Shown here: positions 18,242 to 26,465 of the stretch, piece by piece | Layout of the letters: each line of letters starts with the position of its first letter | Numbering within the stretch: position 1 is the stretch's first letter | NCBI GenBank assembly: GCA_013393415.1 | Contig: JABXHI010000030.1 | Coordinates: 1-48,231, forward strand | Reading direction: 5' to 3' | Source of the DNA: Micrococcaceae bacterium | GTDB taxonomy: Bacteria; Actinomycetota; Actinomycetes; Actinomycetales; Micrococcaceae | DNA: 48,231 nucleotides | Notes under the pieces: model-generated | The model's input: only the letters and a program-made list of their open reading frames with translations | What the model was told of the DNA's origin: nothing | Database searches by the model: none | Position numbers and translations under genes: made by a program

Positions 18242-18243
18242 CC

Positions 18244-19908
18244 ATGACAGTTCAAACGCACCAGACCGCCGCTTCCGAACTCGTCACAATCGACCAGTTA
18301 CAAATCAGCACCGATGACACCATACTGGTCCCGCCATTAGACCTGACCATCACATCCGGCGAACGGGTTGGATTGATCGGTGAATCTGGTTCGGGAAAAT
18401 CACTGACAGCGCTTTCCTTAATGGGGCTGCTCCCCGATGAGCTCAACGCCGAAGGAGACGTCTCGATTCGCGATATCTGCACGGATATCCTTCGCACGCC
18501 GGATCGCGAACTGAGCAAGATGCGCGGGCATAGGGTCTCGATGGTGTTTCAAGAACCTATGACCGCGCTGAACCCGCTGATGAAAGTTGGTAAGCAAATC
18601 GCCGAGGTGCTGCTCCAGCACGGAACCGTCAAATCTCGTCAAGACGCTCGACGTCGTGTGCAGAGCCTTATCGAAGACGTGCACTTACCGGATCCACCGC
18701 GCATCATGCGTTCATACCCCTACCAGCTGTCAGGCGGCCAGCGGCAAAGAGTGATGTTGGCTATTGCGTTCGCCAATGACCCCGAACTGCTCATCTGCGA
18801 TGAGCCGACTACCGCACTCGACGTCACTGTGCAGCGTCAAGTGTTAGAGCTCCTCGATGACGCCGTGCGAAAACGCGGCACGAGCCTACTTTTCGTTTCG
18901 CATGATTTAGGGGTCATTGCCGAGGTATGTGATCGCGTGCTGGTAATGAAAAACGGTCACATCGTGGAGTCAGGGCCAGTGCGTGAAGTCCTCACGGCAC
19001 CGCAACACGAGTACACGCGTCGTCTGCTCAATGCCTCCAAACTCGACGAACTACAGGTAGACGCATCCGAGTTCACTCCCCACACCGATACGCAAGCGAA
19101 AGAAGTTCCAGAGCAACAACCCATCATCCAGGTACGGGATCTGTCTCGAACTTTTAGCTCAGGACGGCACCGTGTTGAGGCACTGAAGGATATCGACTTG
19201 GAAGTCGCTCCTGGTGATCGTGTTGGGATTGTAGGTGAGTCAGGGTCCGGAAAAACCACACTGCTGAAGATCCTCGCTGGTCTCGACCGGCCAACTTCAG
19301 GCGAAATCGATGTCTGTGGTGTCGACGTCCGCAGGGCCGGGCATCGTGGCCTGAAACCCCTGAGACAGCGTTTACAGATTATTTTTCAAGATCCGATGGG
19401 CTCACTTGACCCACGAATGAACATCCAACAGATCGTTGAAGAACCTCTCCTCCAGGATCGACGCAACACCCCAAACGCACAACGACGACAGGCTCTGGTG
19501 CAGGAGTCGTTAGAGGCAGTTGAGATACCCCCAGACGCGGTATCCCGGTATCCCCACCAGTTTTCTGGTGGCCAGCGACAACGCATCTCCATTGCCCGAG
19601 CCCTCATTACTGACCCAGATGTGCTGATCGCGGATGAACCAGTCAGCGCCCTTGATGTGAGCGTCCAGGCACAAGTCCTGAAATTATTGAACGCCCTCGT
19701 CGAAGATCGCGGGATGACCCTCCTGATGGTTTCCCACGATTTGTCTGTCGTCAGGCATATATGCCGCAAAGTAGCTGTCATGCGCCACGGCCAAGTTGTC
19801 GAAGCTGGCGAGACCGAGCAGGTGTATCGCAACCCTACGCATGACTACACTCATCGCCTATTAGAGGCCATCCCGTCGTTGGACCAAATTATTAAAAATA
19901 GAGGCTGA
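18244..19908 (+). CDS. Fused double ATPase of a dipeptide-type ABC transporter (DppD-DppF)
   Basis: 554-residue protein with two complete ABC ATPase domains in tandem, replacing the separate DppD and DppF proteins. Domain 1: Walker A GESGSGKS near residue 43, signature LSGGQRQRV near 163, Walker B LLICDEPTTALD. Domain 2: Walker A GESGSGKT near 335, signature FSGGQRQRI near 440, Walker B VLIADEPVSALD. Each half ends with the HEYTRRLL/HDYTHRLL motif of peptide-type ATPases. The start follows the DppC stop by two bases with only a weak ribosome site, so it is probably translated by coupling. It energises the importer formed with the preceding three genes. Confidence 0.94.
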   Translation: MTVQTHQTAASELVTIDQLQISTDDTILVPPLDLTITSGERVGLIGESGSGKSLTALSLMGLLPDELNAEGDVSIRDICTDILRTPDRELSKMRGHRVSMVFQEPMTALNPLMKVGKQIAEVLLQHGTVKSRQDARRRVQSLIEDVHLPDPPRIMRSYPYQLSGGQRQRVMLAIAFANDPELLICDEPTTALDVTVQRQVLELLDDAVRKRGTSLLFVSHDLGVIAEVCDRVLVMKNGHIVESGPVREVLTAPQHEYTRRLLNASKLDELQVDASEFTPHTDTQAKEVPEQQPIIQVRDLSRTFSSGRHRVEALKDIDLEVAPGDRVGIVGESGSGKTTLLKILAGLDRPTSGEIDVCGVDVRRAGHRGLKPLRQRLQIIFQDPMGSLDPRMNIQQIVEEPLLQDRRNTPNAQRRQALVQESLEAVEIPPDAVSRYPHQFSGGQRQRISIARALITDPDVLIADEPVSALDVSVQAQVLKLLNALVEDRGMTLLMVSHDLSVVRHICRKVAVMRHGQVVEAGETEQVYRNPTHDYTHRLLEAIPSLDQIIKNRG

Positions 19909-19910
19909 AC

Positions 19911-21377
19911 ATGACCAATACAAGCCATCAAGCCACAAGCCATTCTCAACAACAGCGCGTCGACCAGGTCTCAGAACCTGCGTCTTGGACAAGTGCTTCG
20001 ATTGCTGAGCTCGACGTCGCCTACGACGACGGTGAGACCACACCAGAGCACGTCCTCGACGAGGTGTTTTCGCGCATCACACGCGATACGGCGCTCAATG
20101 CATATCACGTCGTGACTCACCACGAAGCGCTGGCAGCGGCACAGTCGGCTACCGCAAGACGTCGCGCCGGACGCTCTTTAGGCCCACTCGACGGGGTGCC
20201 GGTCACCGTGAAAGAAAACCTGGGACGCCGGGGTGTGACGATGCCCTCCGGTGCTGCCGCCCTCTCAAACCCACCAGTTCCAACGCAGGATAGCCCGGTC
20301 GTCACACGACTCCGTGAGGCAGGGGCCATCATCGTAGGCTCGACGGTCATGCCGGACTGGGGGATGCTGTCTTCGGGAGTGAGCTCGTTGCACGGCGTGA
20401 CTCGAAGTTCCTGGAATCCTGCATTAACCACGGGAGGTTCCTCGTCAGGAGCCGCTGTCACAGCCGCCTCTGCGCATGGACCTGTGCATTTCGGTAGCGA
20501 CATCGGTGGATCGATCCGGCTGCCGGGGACATGGAATGGGCTAGCAACTTTGAAACCCTCAGCTGGTCTCATTCCCTTGGACAGCCCCTACGTCGGCCGC
20601 GCCGCAGGGCCGATGGCACGCCGCACAGCAGATCTTTTCGCCGCAATGGCGATCACTGCGCGCTGGGATGATCGCGATGCTTCGACACACCCCTACCCGC
20701 CCATCGATTTCAGCCAACGAACCCTCAGCCCGAAAGGCTTGCGCGTGGGGGTACACCTTGATGGCGCGATCGGACACCCGTTAGACCCAGAGGTAAGGGC
20801 GGTGTGCCTTGCAACAGCCGACCAGTTTGCAGACGCGGGTGCCCAAATCTCGGAAATTTCGCCCATTACGACGAACGAGCTACTCACCCGAATTGATAGA
20901 TTTTGGCGTGCGAGGTCGCTCAATACGCTGCGTGGACTCCCCGATGGGACTCAAGATGGTGCGGTTTTGGATTACATTGAGCGTTGGTGTCGGGGCGCCG
21001 AAGGGCTCGATGGCGCCACAATAGTAGGGGATTTCGAAGCTTGCGGTGGTCTCGGTGCACGCACGCGAGAACTCACACGAGACTTTGACATCGTCCTTTC
21101 ACCAGTGACTCCGGAGCTGGCTTTTCCCGCTTCTGACCCAATGCCTCGCGCGAACCCTGATTTGCCTATGGGGCACATCTCATACACACTGCCGTTCAAT
21201 ATGTCTGGTCAGCCCGCCGGTACTGTCAACGCCGGTCGCGCCGCAGATGGCCGCTGGATTGGACTCCAAATTGCGGGCTCTATGGGAGCAGACGCCGACA
21301 TTTTGGCTGTCATGGCATGGTGGGAGAAAGTTCGCCCGGTAGAGGCGAACCCTCCATGGAGCCAACTGGATGGATAA
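19911..21377 (+). CDS. Amidase (amidase signature family)
   Basis: Serine amidohydrolase of 488 residues. The Ser-cisSer-Lys triad is visible as Lys101 in GVPVTVKENLG, the cis-Ser region TTGGSSSGAA (residues 174-182) and the nucleophile Ser201 in SDIGGSIRLPG. No signal peptide is present, so it acts in the cytoplasm. It starts two bases after the transporter ATPase and is the last gene of the operon. The likely role is hydrolysis of an amide imported by the ABC transporter. The specific substrate is not recognisable. The product might feed the acetolactate synthase, LeuB-like, aldehyde dehydrogenase and SDR enzymes under the same inferred regulator. Confidence 0.9.
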   Translation: MTNTSHQATSHSQQQRVDQVSEPASWTSASIAELDVAYDDGETTPEHVLDEVFSRITRDTALNAYHVVTHHEALAAAQSATARRRAGRSLGPLDGVPVTVKENLGRRGVTMPSGAAALSNPPVPTQDSPVVTRLREAGAIIVGSTVMPDWGMLSSGVSSLHGVTRSSWNPALTTGGSSSGAAVTAASAHGPVHFGSDIGGSIRLPGTWNGLATLKPSAGLIPLDSPYVGRAAGPMARRTADLFAAMAITARWDDRDASTHPYPPIDFSQRTLSPKGLRVGVHLDGAIGHPLDPEVRAVCLATADQFADAGAQISEISPITTNELLTRIDRFWRARSLNTLRGLPDGTQDGAVLDYIERWCRGAEGLDGATIVGDFEACGGLGARTRELTRDFDIVLSPVTPELAFPASDPMPRANPDLPMGHISYTLPFNMSGQPAGTVNAGRAADGRWIGLQIAGSMGADADILAVMAWWEKVRPVEANPPWSQLDG

Positions 21378-21680
21378 GTGTTCATCACACTTCAATATTG
21401 TCTGCCGAGGGGCCAGGCCCAAGCCACCCCGCAAAACAGGCTCTCGTGTTCAAGGTCGTGAAGCCATGCGCCAGTCGCAGACCTTCCTCCATAGCATTGT
21501 GTAAGAATTCGACGAAGGAAGTCTTACACCTTGTCACTGTGATTCACATCTCACTTACGCGAGTATGGGTGTCAGATAGTAAATAACGCACCCGGCCGGA
21601 GATATGAAAAAGCGCGTATCTGCTCCGCGCCTTCGCGAAGGACACTTTCTTCGGCCCGCCAGAGAATGTAGGAAGACACC
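21378..21680. other. Gene-free interval upstream of the pyrimidine operon
   Basis: About 300 bases without a convincing gene. It holds a perfect 12-bp palindrome CCTTCGCGAAGG (21630-21641) shortly before the first gene of the operon. A weak promoter-like TAGTAA is seen near 21577. No terminator is obvious for the preceding amidase operon. Confidence 0.3.
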
Positions 21681-22982
21681 TTGACCAACACCTCCAACAA
21701 TAACTCCACACGATTCGGGCTCGACGCCGAGCGGTTCCTATCAGATTTTCACCACACCACCATCTACGGCGCGACGGACAAGAACGGGATTGATCGCCAA
21801 GCCGGCAGTGACGAACACGGCGCGGTACGAGATTGGTTCGAAGAACAGGCGGTCGCGCGAGGTTTCAACGTCGTCACCGATGAAATCGGCAATATCTTTG
21901 CCCTCAAAGAATGGGTGCCAGGTGCCCCCTTCGTGCTCGTCGGATCCCATCTGGATAGCCAGCCGCTGGGCGGACGATTTGACGGCACCTACGGTGTGAT
22001 CGCGGCGCTCCATGCGGCATCGGCGGTCGATCAAGCCGTCACCGACGAGCTCATTGCCCCACAAACAAACATTGCCGTCGTCGACTGGTTCAACGAAGAA
22101 GGTAGCCGGTTCCCGCCATCGATTATGGGCAGTTCGGTGTTTGTTGGCTTATTCGACCTCGAAAAAACTCTGCAGACCGTAGACCCGGACGGGGTGACCG
22201 TCGAAGAGGCCCTCACCCACACGAAGCGACGCGGAACCGCGATCGACCTGCCCGTCGCTGGGTACGCGGAGATCCATATCGAGCAGGGCAGACGCCTGGA
22301 ACGTGCTGGCATACCCATCGGGGTCGTAGACCGCAGTTGGTACACCCAGAAACTGCTAGTCACCGTCACCGGCGAACAATCCCATACCGGTGCCACGCTG
22401 ATGTCGGATCGTCGCGATGCACTCGTGGCCGCGTCACACGTGGTGATCATGGTCGAAGAACTCGTCGACGACTTCGAGCCCGAAACAATTGTCACCTCGG
22501 TCGGTAAATTCGATGTCGAACCGAACTCCCCCATCGTCGTGCCGCGTCAAGTAGATCTCGTGGTCGACATCCGTGCCGACGACAAAGCAGACGTGCTGCG
22601 TGCACGAACCCTGCTGCTTGAGCGGATGGATCGATTAGCCACCAGACGCTCGGTCACCATTGATGCTGAAGACTTTGATATTCGCCCGGTTCAACGCTTC
22701 CCCGAGGACGCGGTGGCACTGGGCGAAAAAGCCGCCATCGACGAGGGCGAAGAGTCGCGTGTGATGGCCACCCTGGCCGGACACGACTCGGTCGCGCTCA
22801 ATCGGGTCACCCCAAGCGTGATGTTATTCGTCCCCTCCGTCGACGGCGTCTCACATTGCGAACGTGAATTCACATCCGACGAGGACCTCGTCACCGGCTT
22901 GAGAGTGCTCACGAACCTCGTCTCGCGCATGATCAGCGGTGAATTAGCAGAGGTCGAACCCGGCGGCTCACTGACTGAATAA
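21681..22982 (+). CDS. M20-family N-carbamoyl-amino acid hydrolase / allantoate amidohydrolase-type enzyme
   Basis: Zn-dependent amidohydrolase of 433 residues from the hydantoinase/carbamoylase branch of peptidase family M20. Metal ligands are visible as His90 and Asp92 in VGSHLDSQPLGG, Asp101 in GRFDGTYG, and Glu139/Glu140 in DWFNEEGSRFPPSIMGS. The AEIHIEQGRRLE dimerisation/substrate segment and GHDSVALNRVTPSVMLFV near the C-terminus also match. The TTG start has AGGAAG 7 bases upstream, and no later Met gives a complete N-terminus. It is the first gene of the dihydropyrimidinase operon, so the substrate is most likely N-carbamoyl-beta-alanine or another carbamoyl amino acid. It partly duplicates the activity expected of the next gene. 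Confidence 0.88.
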   Translation: MTNTSNNNSTRFGLDAERFLSDFHHTTIYGATDKNGIDRQAGSDEHGAVRDWFEEQAVARGFNVVTDEIGNIFALKEWVPGAPFVLVGSHLDSQPLGGRFDGTYGVIAALHAASAVDQAVTDELIAPQTNIAVVDWFNEEGSRFPPSIMGSSVFVGLFDLEKTLQTVDPDGVTVEEALTHTKRRGTAIDLPVAGYAEIHIEQGRRLERAGIPIGVVDRSWYTQKLLVTVTGEQSHTGATLMSDRRDALVAASHVVIMVEELVDDFEPETIVTSVGKFDVEPNSPIVVPRQVDLVVDIRADDKADVLRARTLLLERMDRLATRRSVTIDAEDFDIRPVQRFPEDAVALGEKAAIDEGEESRVMATLAGHDSVALNRVTPSVMLFVPSVDGVSHCEREFTSDEDLVTGLRVLTNLVSRMISGELAEVEPGGSLTE

Positions 22983-23017
22983 CCACACACCCAATGTTCT
23001 CCACGAAAGGAGCGTCC

Positions 23018-23866
23018 ATGAACACAGTACGCGTAGCGTTGAGTCAAACCACCTGGACCGGCGATAAAGAATCCATGCTGGACAAGCACGAGGATTTCGC
23101 GCGCCGTGCCGCTGCCGAAGGTGCTCAAGCGATCTGTTTCCAAGAACTCTTCTACGGCCCCTACTTCGGGATCACAGAAGAACGTAAATACTACGACCTG
23201 GCGGAGCCGGCTGATGGGCCGATCGTCACCCGCTTCGCTGCCTTGGCAAAAGAGCTCTCATTAGTCATGATCCTACCGATCTACGAAGAAGAACAACCCG
23301 GCGTCTACTACAACTCTGCTGTGGTTGTGGACTCGGATGGTTCGATCGTGGGCACCTACCGCAAAAATCATATCCCGCACGTAGACAACTTCTACGAGAA
23401 GTTCTACTTCCGTCCCGGCAACCTCGGATGGCCAGTCTTTGATACCGCCATCGGCAAAATCGGGGTCGCCATCTGCTACGACCGTCACTTCCCTGAAGGA
23501 TGGCGGATGCTCGGGTTGGCAGGCGCCCAAATTGTGTTTAACCCCAATGCGGCAAAACCCGGTTTATCGAACCGTCTCTGGGAGTTGGAACAGCCCACCG
23601 CGGCAGCAGCCAACGGCTACTTTGTGGTGGTCCCCAACCGAGTCGGTCGCGAGGACAACGAGTACGGTGAGCTGGCCGTGGACTTCTACGGTAGCTCCTA
23701 CGTGGCCGATCCCCGAGGCAACGACGTCGGAGAGCGCGGCTCGACCCAAGAAGAAGGCCTGCTGGTGCGCGATTTGGATATGGACCTGGTGCGAGAAGCA
23801 CGCAACGAATGGCAGTTCTACCGCGACCGTCGCCCAGACACCTATGACGCGATCGTCGCACCGTAA
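23018..23866 (+). CDS. Beta-ureidopropionase / N-carbamoyl-beta-alanine amidohydrolase (nitrilase superfamily)
   Basis: Carbon-nitrogen hydrolase of 282 residues. It splits N-carbamoyl amino acids into amino acid, CO2 and ammonia. The Glu-Lys-Cys triad is Glu43 (FQELFYGPYF), Lys116 (TYRKNHIPHV) and Cys153 (VAICYDRHFPEGWR). The ATG at 23018 is chosen for AAGGAG with 7 bases spacing; an upstream ATG at 22994 has no site. The context (M20 carbamoylase before, dihydropyrimidinase after) supports the third step of reductive pyrimidine degradation, giving beta-alanine from uracil. Other N-carbamoylases of hydantoin metabolism are the alternative. Confidence 0.9.
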   Translation: MNTVRVALSQTTWTGDKESMLDKHEDFARRAAAEGAQAICFQELFYGPYFGITEERKYYDLAEPADGPIVTRFAALAKELSLVMILPIYEEEQPGVYYNSAVVVDSDGSIVGTYRKNHIPHVDNFYEKFYFRPGNLGWPVFDTAIGKIGVAICYDRHFPEGWRMLGLAGAQIVFNPNAAKPGLSNRLWELEQPTAAAANGYFVVVPNRVGREDNEYGELAVDFYGSSYVADPRGNDVGERGSTQEEGLLVRDLDMDLVREARNEWQFYRDRRPDTYDAIVAP

Positions 23867-23927
23867 ACGGAGCAGCTCACTGAGCACAACACTTTGAAAC
23901 CCACTCTGGCCACAAGGAGAAAAACCT

Positions 23928-25343
23928 ATGAAGACTCTGATCACCAACGGAACCGTGATCAATGCGACCGGAACCGCACAAGCCGATGTACTCGTCGACG
24001 CTGAGAAGATCGTCGCCCTCTTCAGCCCCGGCACCACGGACGTGCAAGCTGACCACGTCATCAATGCTGCCGGAAAATACGTCGTCCCGGGTGGCATCGA
24101 CGCCCACACGCATATGGAAATGCCGTTCGGTGGCACCTATGCCAGCGACACGTTTGAAACCGGTACTCGCGCGGCCGCCTGGGGTGGTACCACCAGCATT
24201 ATCGACTTTGCCATCCAAAAACAGGGCGAACGTGTCCAAGACGCCTTAGAAACCTGGCACGGGCTGGCAGCAGGCAACAGCGCGGTGGATTACAGTTTCC
24301 ACCAGGTCATCGGTGGTGTCGACGACGAGTCGCTCAAGGCCATGGAATCGCTGGTCGATGAAGGCGTCAGCTCGTATAAAATGTTCATGGCCTACCCCGG
24401 GGTTTTCTACGCTGATGACGCCCAAATAGTGCGGGCCATGCAAAAAGCCCGCGAGCTGGGCATGATGACCATGATGCACGCAGAAAACGGCCCGGCCATC
24501 GACGTCCTTGCCGAACAGCTCGTGGCCCAGGGCAAGTCCACCCCGTATTATCACGGCCTTGCCCGCGCCTGGCAGATGGAAGAAGAAGCCACCCACCGGG
24601 CCATCATGCTGGCCGATCTGACCGACACCCCACTGTATATCGTCCATGTAGGTGCCAAACAGGCGCTGGAACAGATCGCTTGGGCCCGTGATAAAGGCAA
24701 GAACGTGTTTGCTGAAACCTGCCCGCAGTATCTCTATCTGTCACTCGAAAAGCAATTGGGCGCCAGCTCCGAGCAATGGGGAGATTTCGAAGGCGCAAAG
24801 TGGGTATGCTCCACTCCACTGCGTGCCGAAAGCGAAGGCCACCAGGACGCTATGTGGCAGGGCCTGCGGACCAACGACCTGCAGATGGTCTCGACCGACC
24901 ACTGCCCATTCTGTATGAAAGACCAAAAGGAACTCGGCAAAGATGACTTCCGGTCCATCCCCAATGGCATCGGCTCCATCGAACACCGGGTCGATCTGCT
25001 CTACCAGGGTGTGGTCGACGGACGCATCTCCCTGCCACGCTGGGTCGAACTGATCTCCACGACGCCCGCCAGGATGTTCGGCATGTACGGCAAAAAAGGC
25101 GTCATCCAACCCGGAGCAGACGCCGACATCGTCATCTACGACCCGAATGGACACACGTCCATTGGCGTTGAGAAAACACACCACATGAATATGGACTACT
25201 CGGCTTGGGAAGGCTTTGAAATCGAAGGCCACGTCGATGTCACCATGTCCCGGGGCAAAGTACTGATCTCGGATGGTCAATACCACGGCACCAAGAGCCA
25301 TGGACAGTTCATCAAACGTGGCCTCAGCCAAGCACTCATCTAA
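23928..25343 (+). CDS. hydA: Dihydropyrimidinase (hydantoinase)
   Basis: Binuclear zinc amidohydrolase of 471 residues, opening dihydrouracil/dihydrothymine (or hydantoins) to N-carbamoyl-beta-amino acids. The metal site is visible: His60 and His62 in GGIDAHTHMEMPFGGT, the carbamylated Lys151 in SSYKMFMAYPG, His184 in MMHAENG, a further His in YIVHVGAKQ and the Asp in STDHCPF. The GGTYASDTFETGTRAAAWGG segment is typical of D-hydantoinase/dihydropyrimidinase. The start follows AAGGAG by about 8 bases. It is third in an operon with two carbamoylases upstream and an LLM oxidoreductase and NCS2 permease downstream. Confidence 0.95.
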   Translation: MKTLITNGTVINATGTAQADVLVDAEKIVALFSPGTTDVQADHVINAAGKYVVPGGIDAHTHMEMPFGGTYASDTFETGTRAAAWGGTTSIIDFAIQKQGERVQDALETWHGLAAGNSAVDYSFHQVIGGVDDESLKAMESLVDEGVSSYKMFMAYPGVFYADDAQIVRAMQKARELGMMTMMHAENGPAIDVLAEQLVAQGKSTPYYHGLARAWQMEEEATHRAIMLADLTDTPLYIVHVGAKQALEQIAWARDKGKNVFAETCPQYLYLSLEKQLGASSEQWGDFEGAKWVCSTPLRAESEGHQDAMWQGLRTNDLQMVSTDHCPFCMKDQKELGKDDFRSIPNGIGSIEHRVDLLYQGVVDGRISLPRWVELISTTPARMFGMYGKKGVIQPGADADIVIYDPNGHTSIGVEKTHHMNMDYSAWEGFEIEGHVDVTMSRGKVLISDGQYHGTKSHGQFIKRGLSQALI

Positions 25344-25398
25344 ACCCGATTCATCCCTCTCACTGCCCACACCCTGCAAATGAAAAGGAGCCAATCTC

Positions 25399-26427
25399 AT
25401 GGATTTTGGAGCCGTCGCACAAGTCAATGCCCCCGCAGCCCGCATCATCTCTTTGGCGCAACAGGCTGAAGAGCACAAATTCAGTCACTTTTGGACCTAT
25501 GATTCCCACATCCTTTGGCTCGAGCCATACGTGGTGCACTCGCTGATCTTAGATCGGACCAGCCGGTTGACGGTCGGTCCCATGGTGACTAACCCGGCCA
25601 CCCGCGATGTGACCGTGACAGCCTCGACCTTTGCAACGCTGAACCACCACTTCGGCAATCGCACCATCTGCGGTATCGGTCGTGGCGACTCGTCGCTGCG
25701 AGTCATGAAGAAAAAACCCGTCGGCATGCAAGAGTTCCGTCGCTCCATCGAGGTCATCAAGGACCTGTCGAACTCTCGTGCCACGGAAATTAATGATGCC
25801 ACCATCCGGTTTCCATGGTCACAAAAATCTGAGACAGAAGTCTGGGTCGGCGCCTACGGGCCAAAAGCCTTAGCCATCGCCGGAGAAGTCGGCGATGGCT
25901 TCATTCTGCAGTGTGGCGACGTCGAAATTGCCGCCTGGATGATCAAGACCGTCCGCGAAGCCGCAGCCAACGCCGGACGAAACCCCGACGATATCGCCTT
26001 CTGTGTCGCCGCACCGTTCTATATCACTGACGGCACCCAGGAATCTCGTGAGCACGCGATTGAGCAATGTCGCTGGTTCGGTGGGATGGTCGGCAACCAC
26101 GTCGCCGATATTGTGTCCCGCTACGGTTCGGACAGCGACGTTCCCCGTGCCTTGACCGATTACATCAAGGGTCGCCAAGACTACGACTACAACGAACACG
26201 GCCGATCAGGGAATAGCCACGTGGATTTTGTGCCCGACGAGATCGTGGAACGGTTCTGCATGATCGGCACCGTGGAAGAACACATCGCAAAACTCAGGCA
26301 GCTCGAAGAACTCGGCATGACCCAGTTCGCCGGATATTTGGACCACGATAATAAAGAAGAGACGCTGCGCGTCTACGGTGAATCGGTCATCCCCGAGTTT
26401 GCCGAGCACATTCAGGCCACGTCGTAA
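25399..26427 (+). CDS. LLM-class (luciferase-like) F420/flavin oxidoreductase, dihydropyrimidinase-associated subfamily
   Basis: 342-residue luciferase-like TIM-barrel oxidoreductase. Features include the N-terminal strand MDFGAVAQVNAP, the barrel segment LTVGPMVTNPATRDVTVTAS, RTICGIGRGDSSLRVM and EVWVGAYGPKALAIAGEVGDG. The GMIGTVEEH-like GTVEEHIAKLRQLEELG at the C-terminus also fits. It resembles the group related to methylenetetrahydromethanopterin reductase, known as the CPS_4043/TIGR03842-type family. As far as I know these genes are often neighbours of dihydropyrimidinase and nitrilase genes. It is not like RutA, the uracil-ring-opening monooxygenase. Position in the operon suggests reduction of pyrimidines to dihydropyrimidines or a related oxidation step. 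This is inference; the cofactor (F420 or FMN) is unknown. Confidence 0.85.
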   Translation: MDFGAVAQVNAPAARIISLAQQAEEHKFSHFWTYDSHILWLEPYVVHSLILDRTSRLTVGPMVTNPATRDVTVTASTFATLNHHFGNRTICGIGRGDSSLRVMKKKPVGMQEFRRSIEVIKDLSNSRATEINDATIRFPWSQKSETEVWVGAYGPKALAIAGEVGDGFILQCGDVEIAAWMIKTVREAAANAGRNPDDIAFCVAAPFYITDGTQESREHAIEQCRWFGGMVGNHVADIVSRYGSDSDVPRALTDYIKGRQDYDYNEHGRSGNSHVDFVPDEIVERFCMIGTVEEHIAKLRQLEELGMTQFAGYLDHDNKEETLRVYGESVIPEFAEHIQATS

Positions 26428-26465
26428 GGCCTTGCCATAGGCAGGCACGAAGGAAGTTGATCCTC

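Noticed and set aside
25399..26427. RutA-type uracil monooxygenase
   Set aside because: The protein lacks RutA-like sequence stretches and is accompanied by the hydrolytic enzymes of the reductive pathway, while RutB-RutF are absent.
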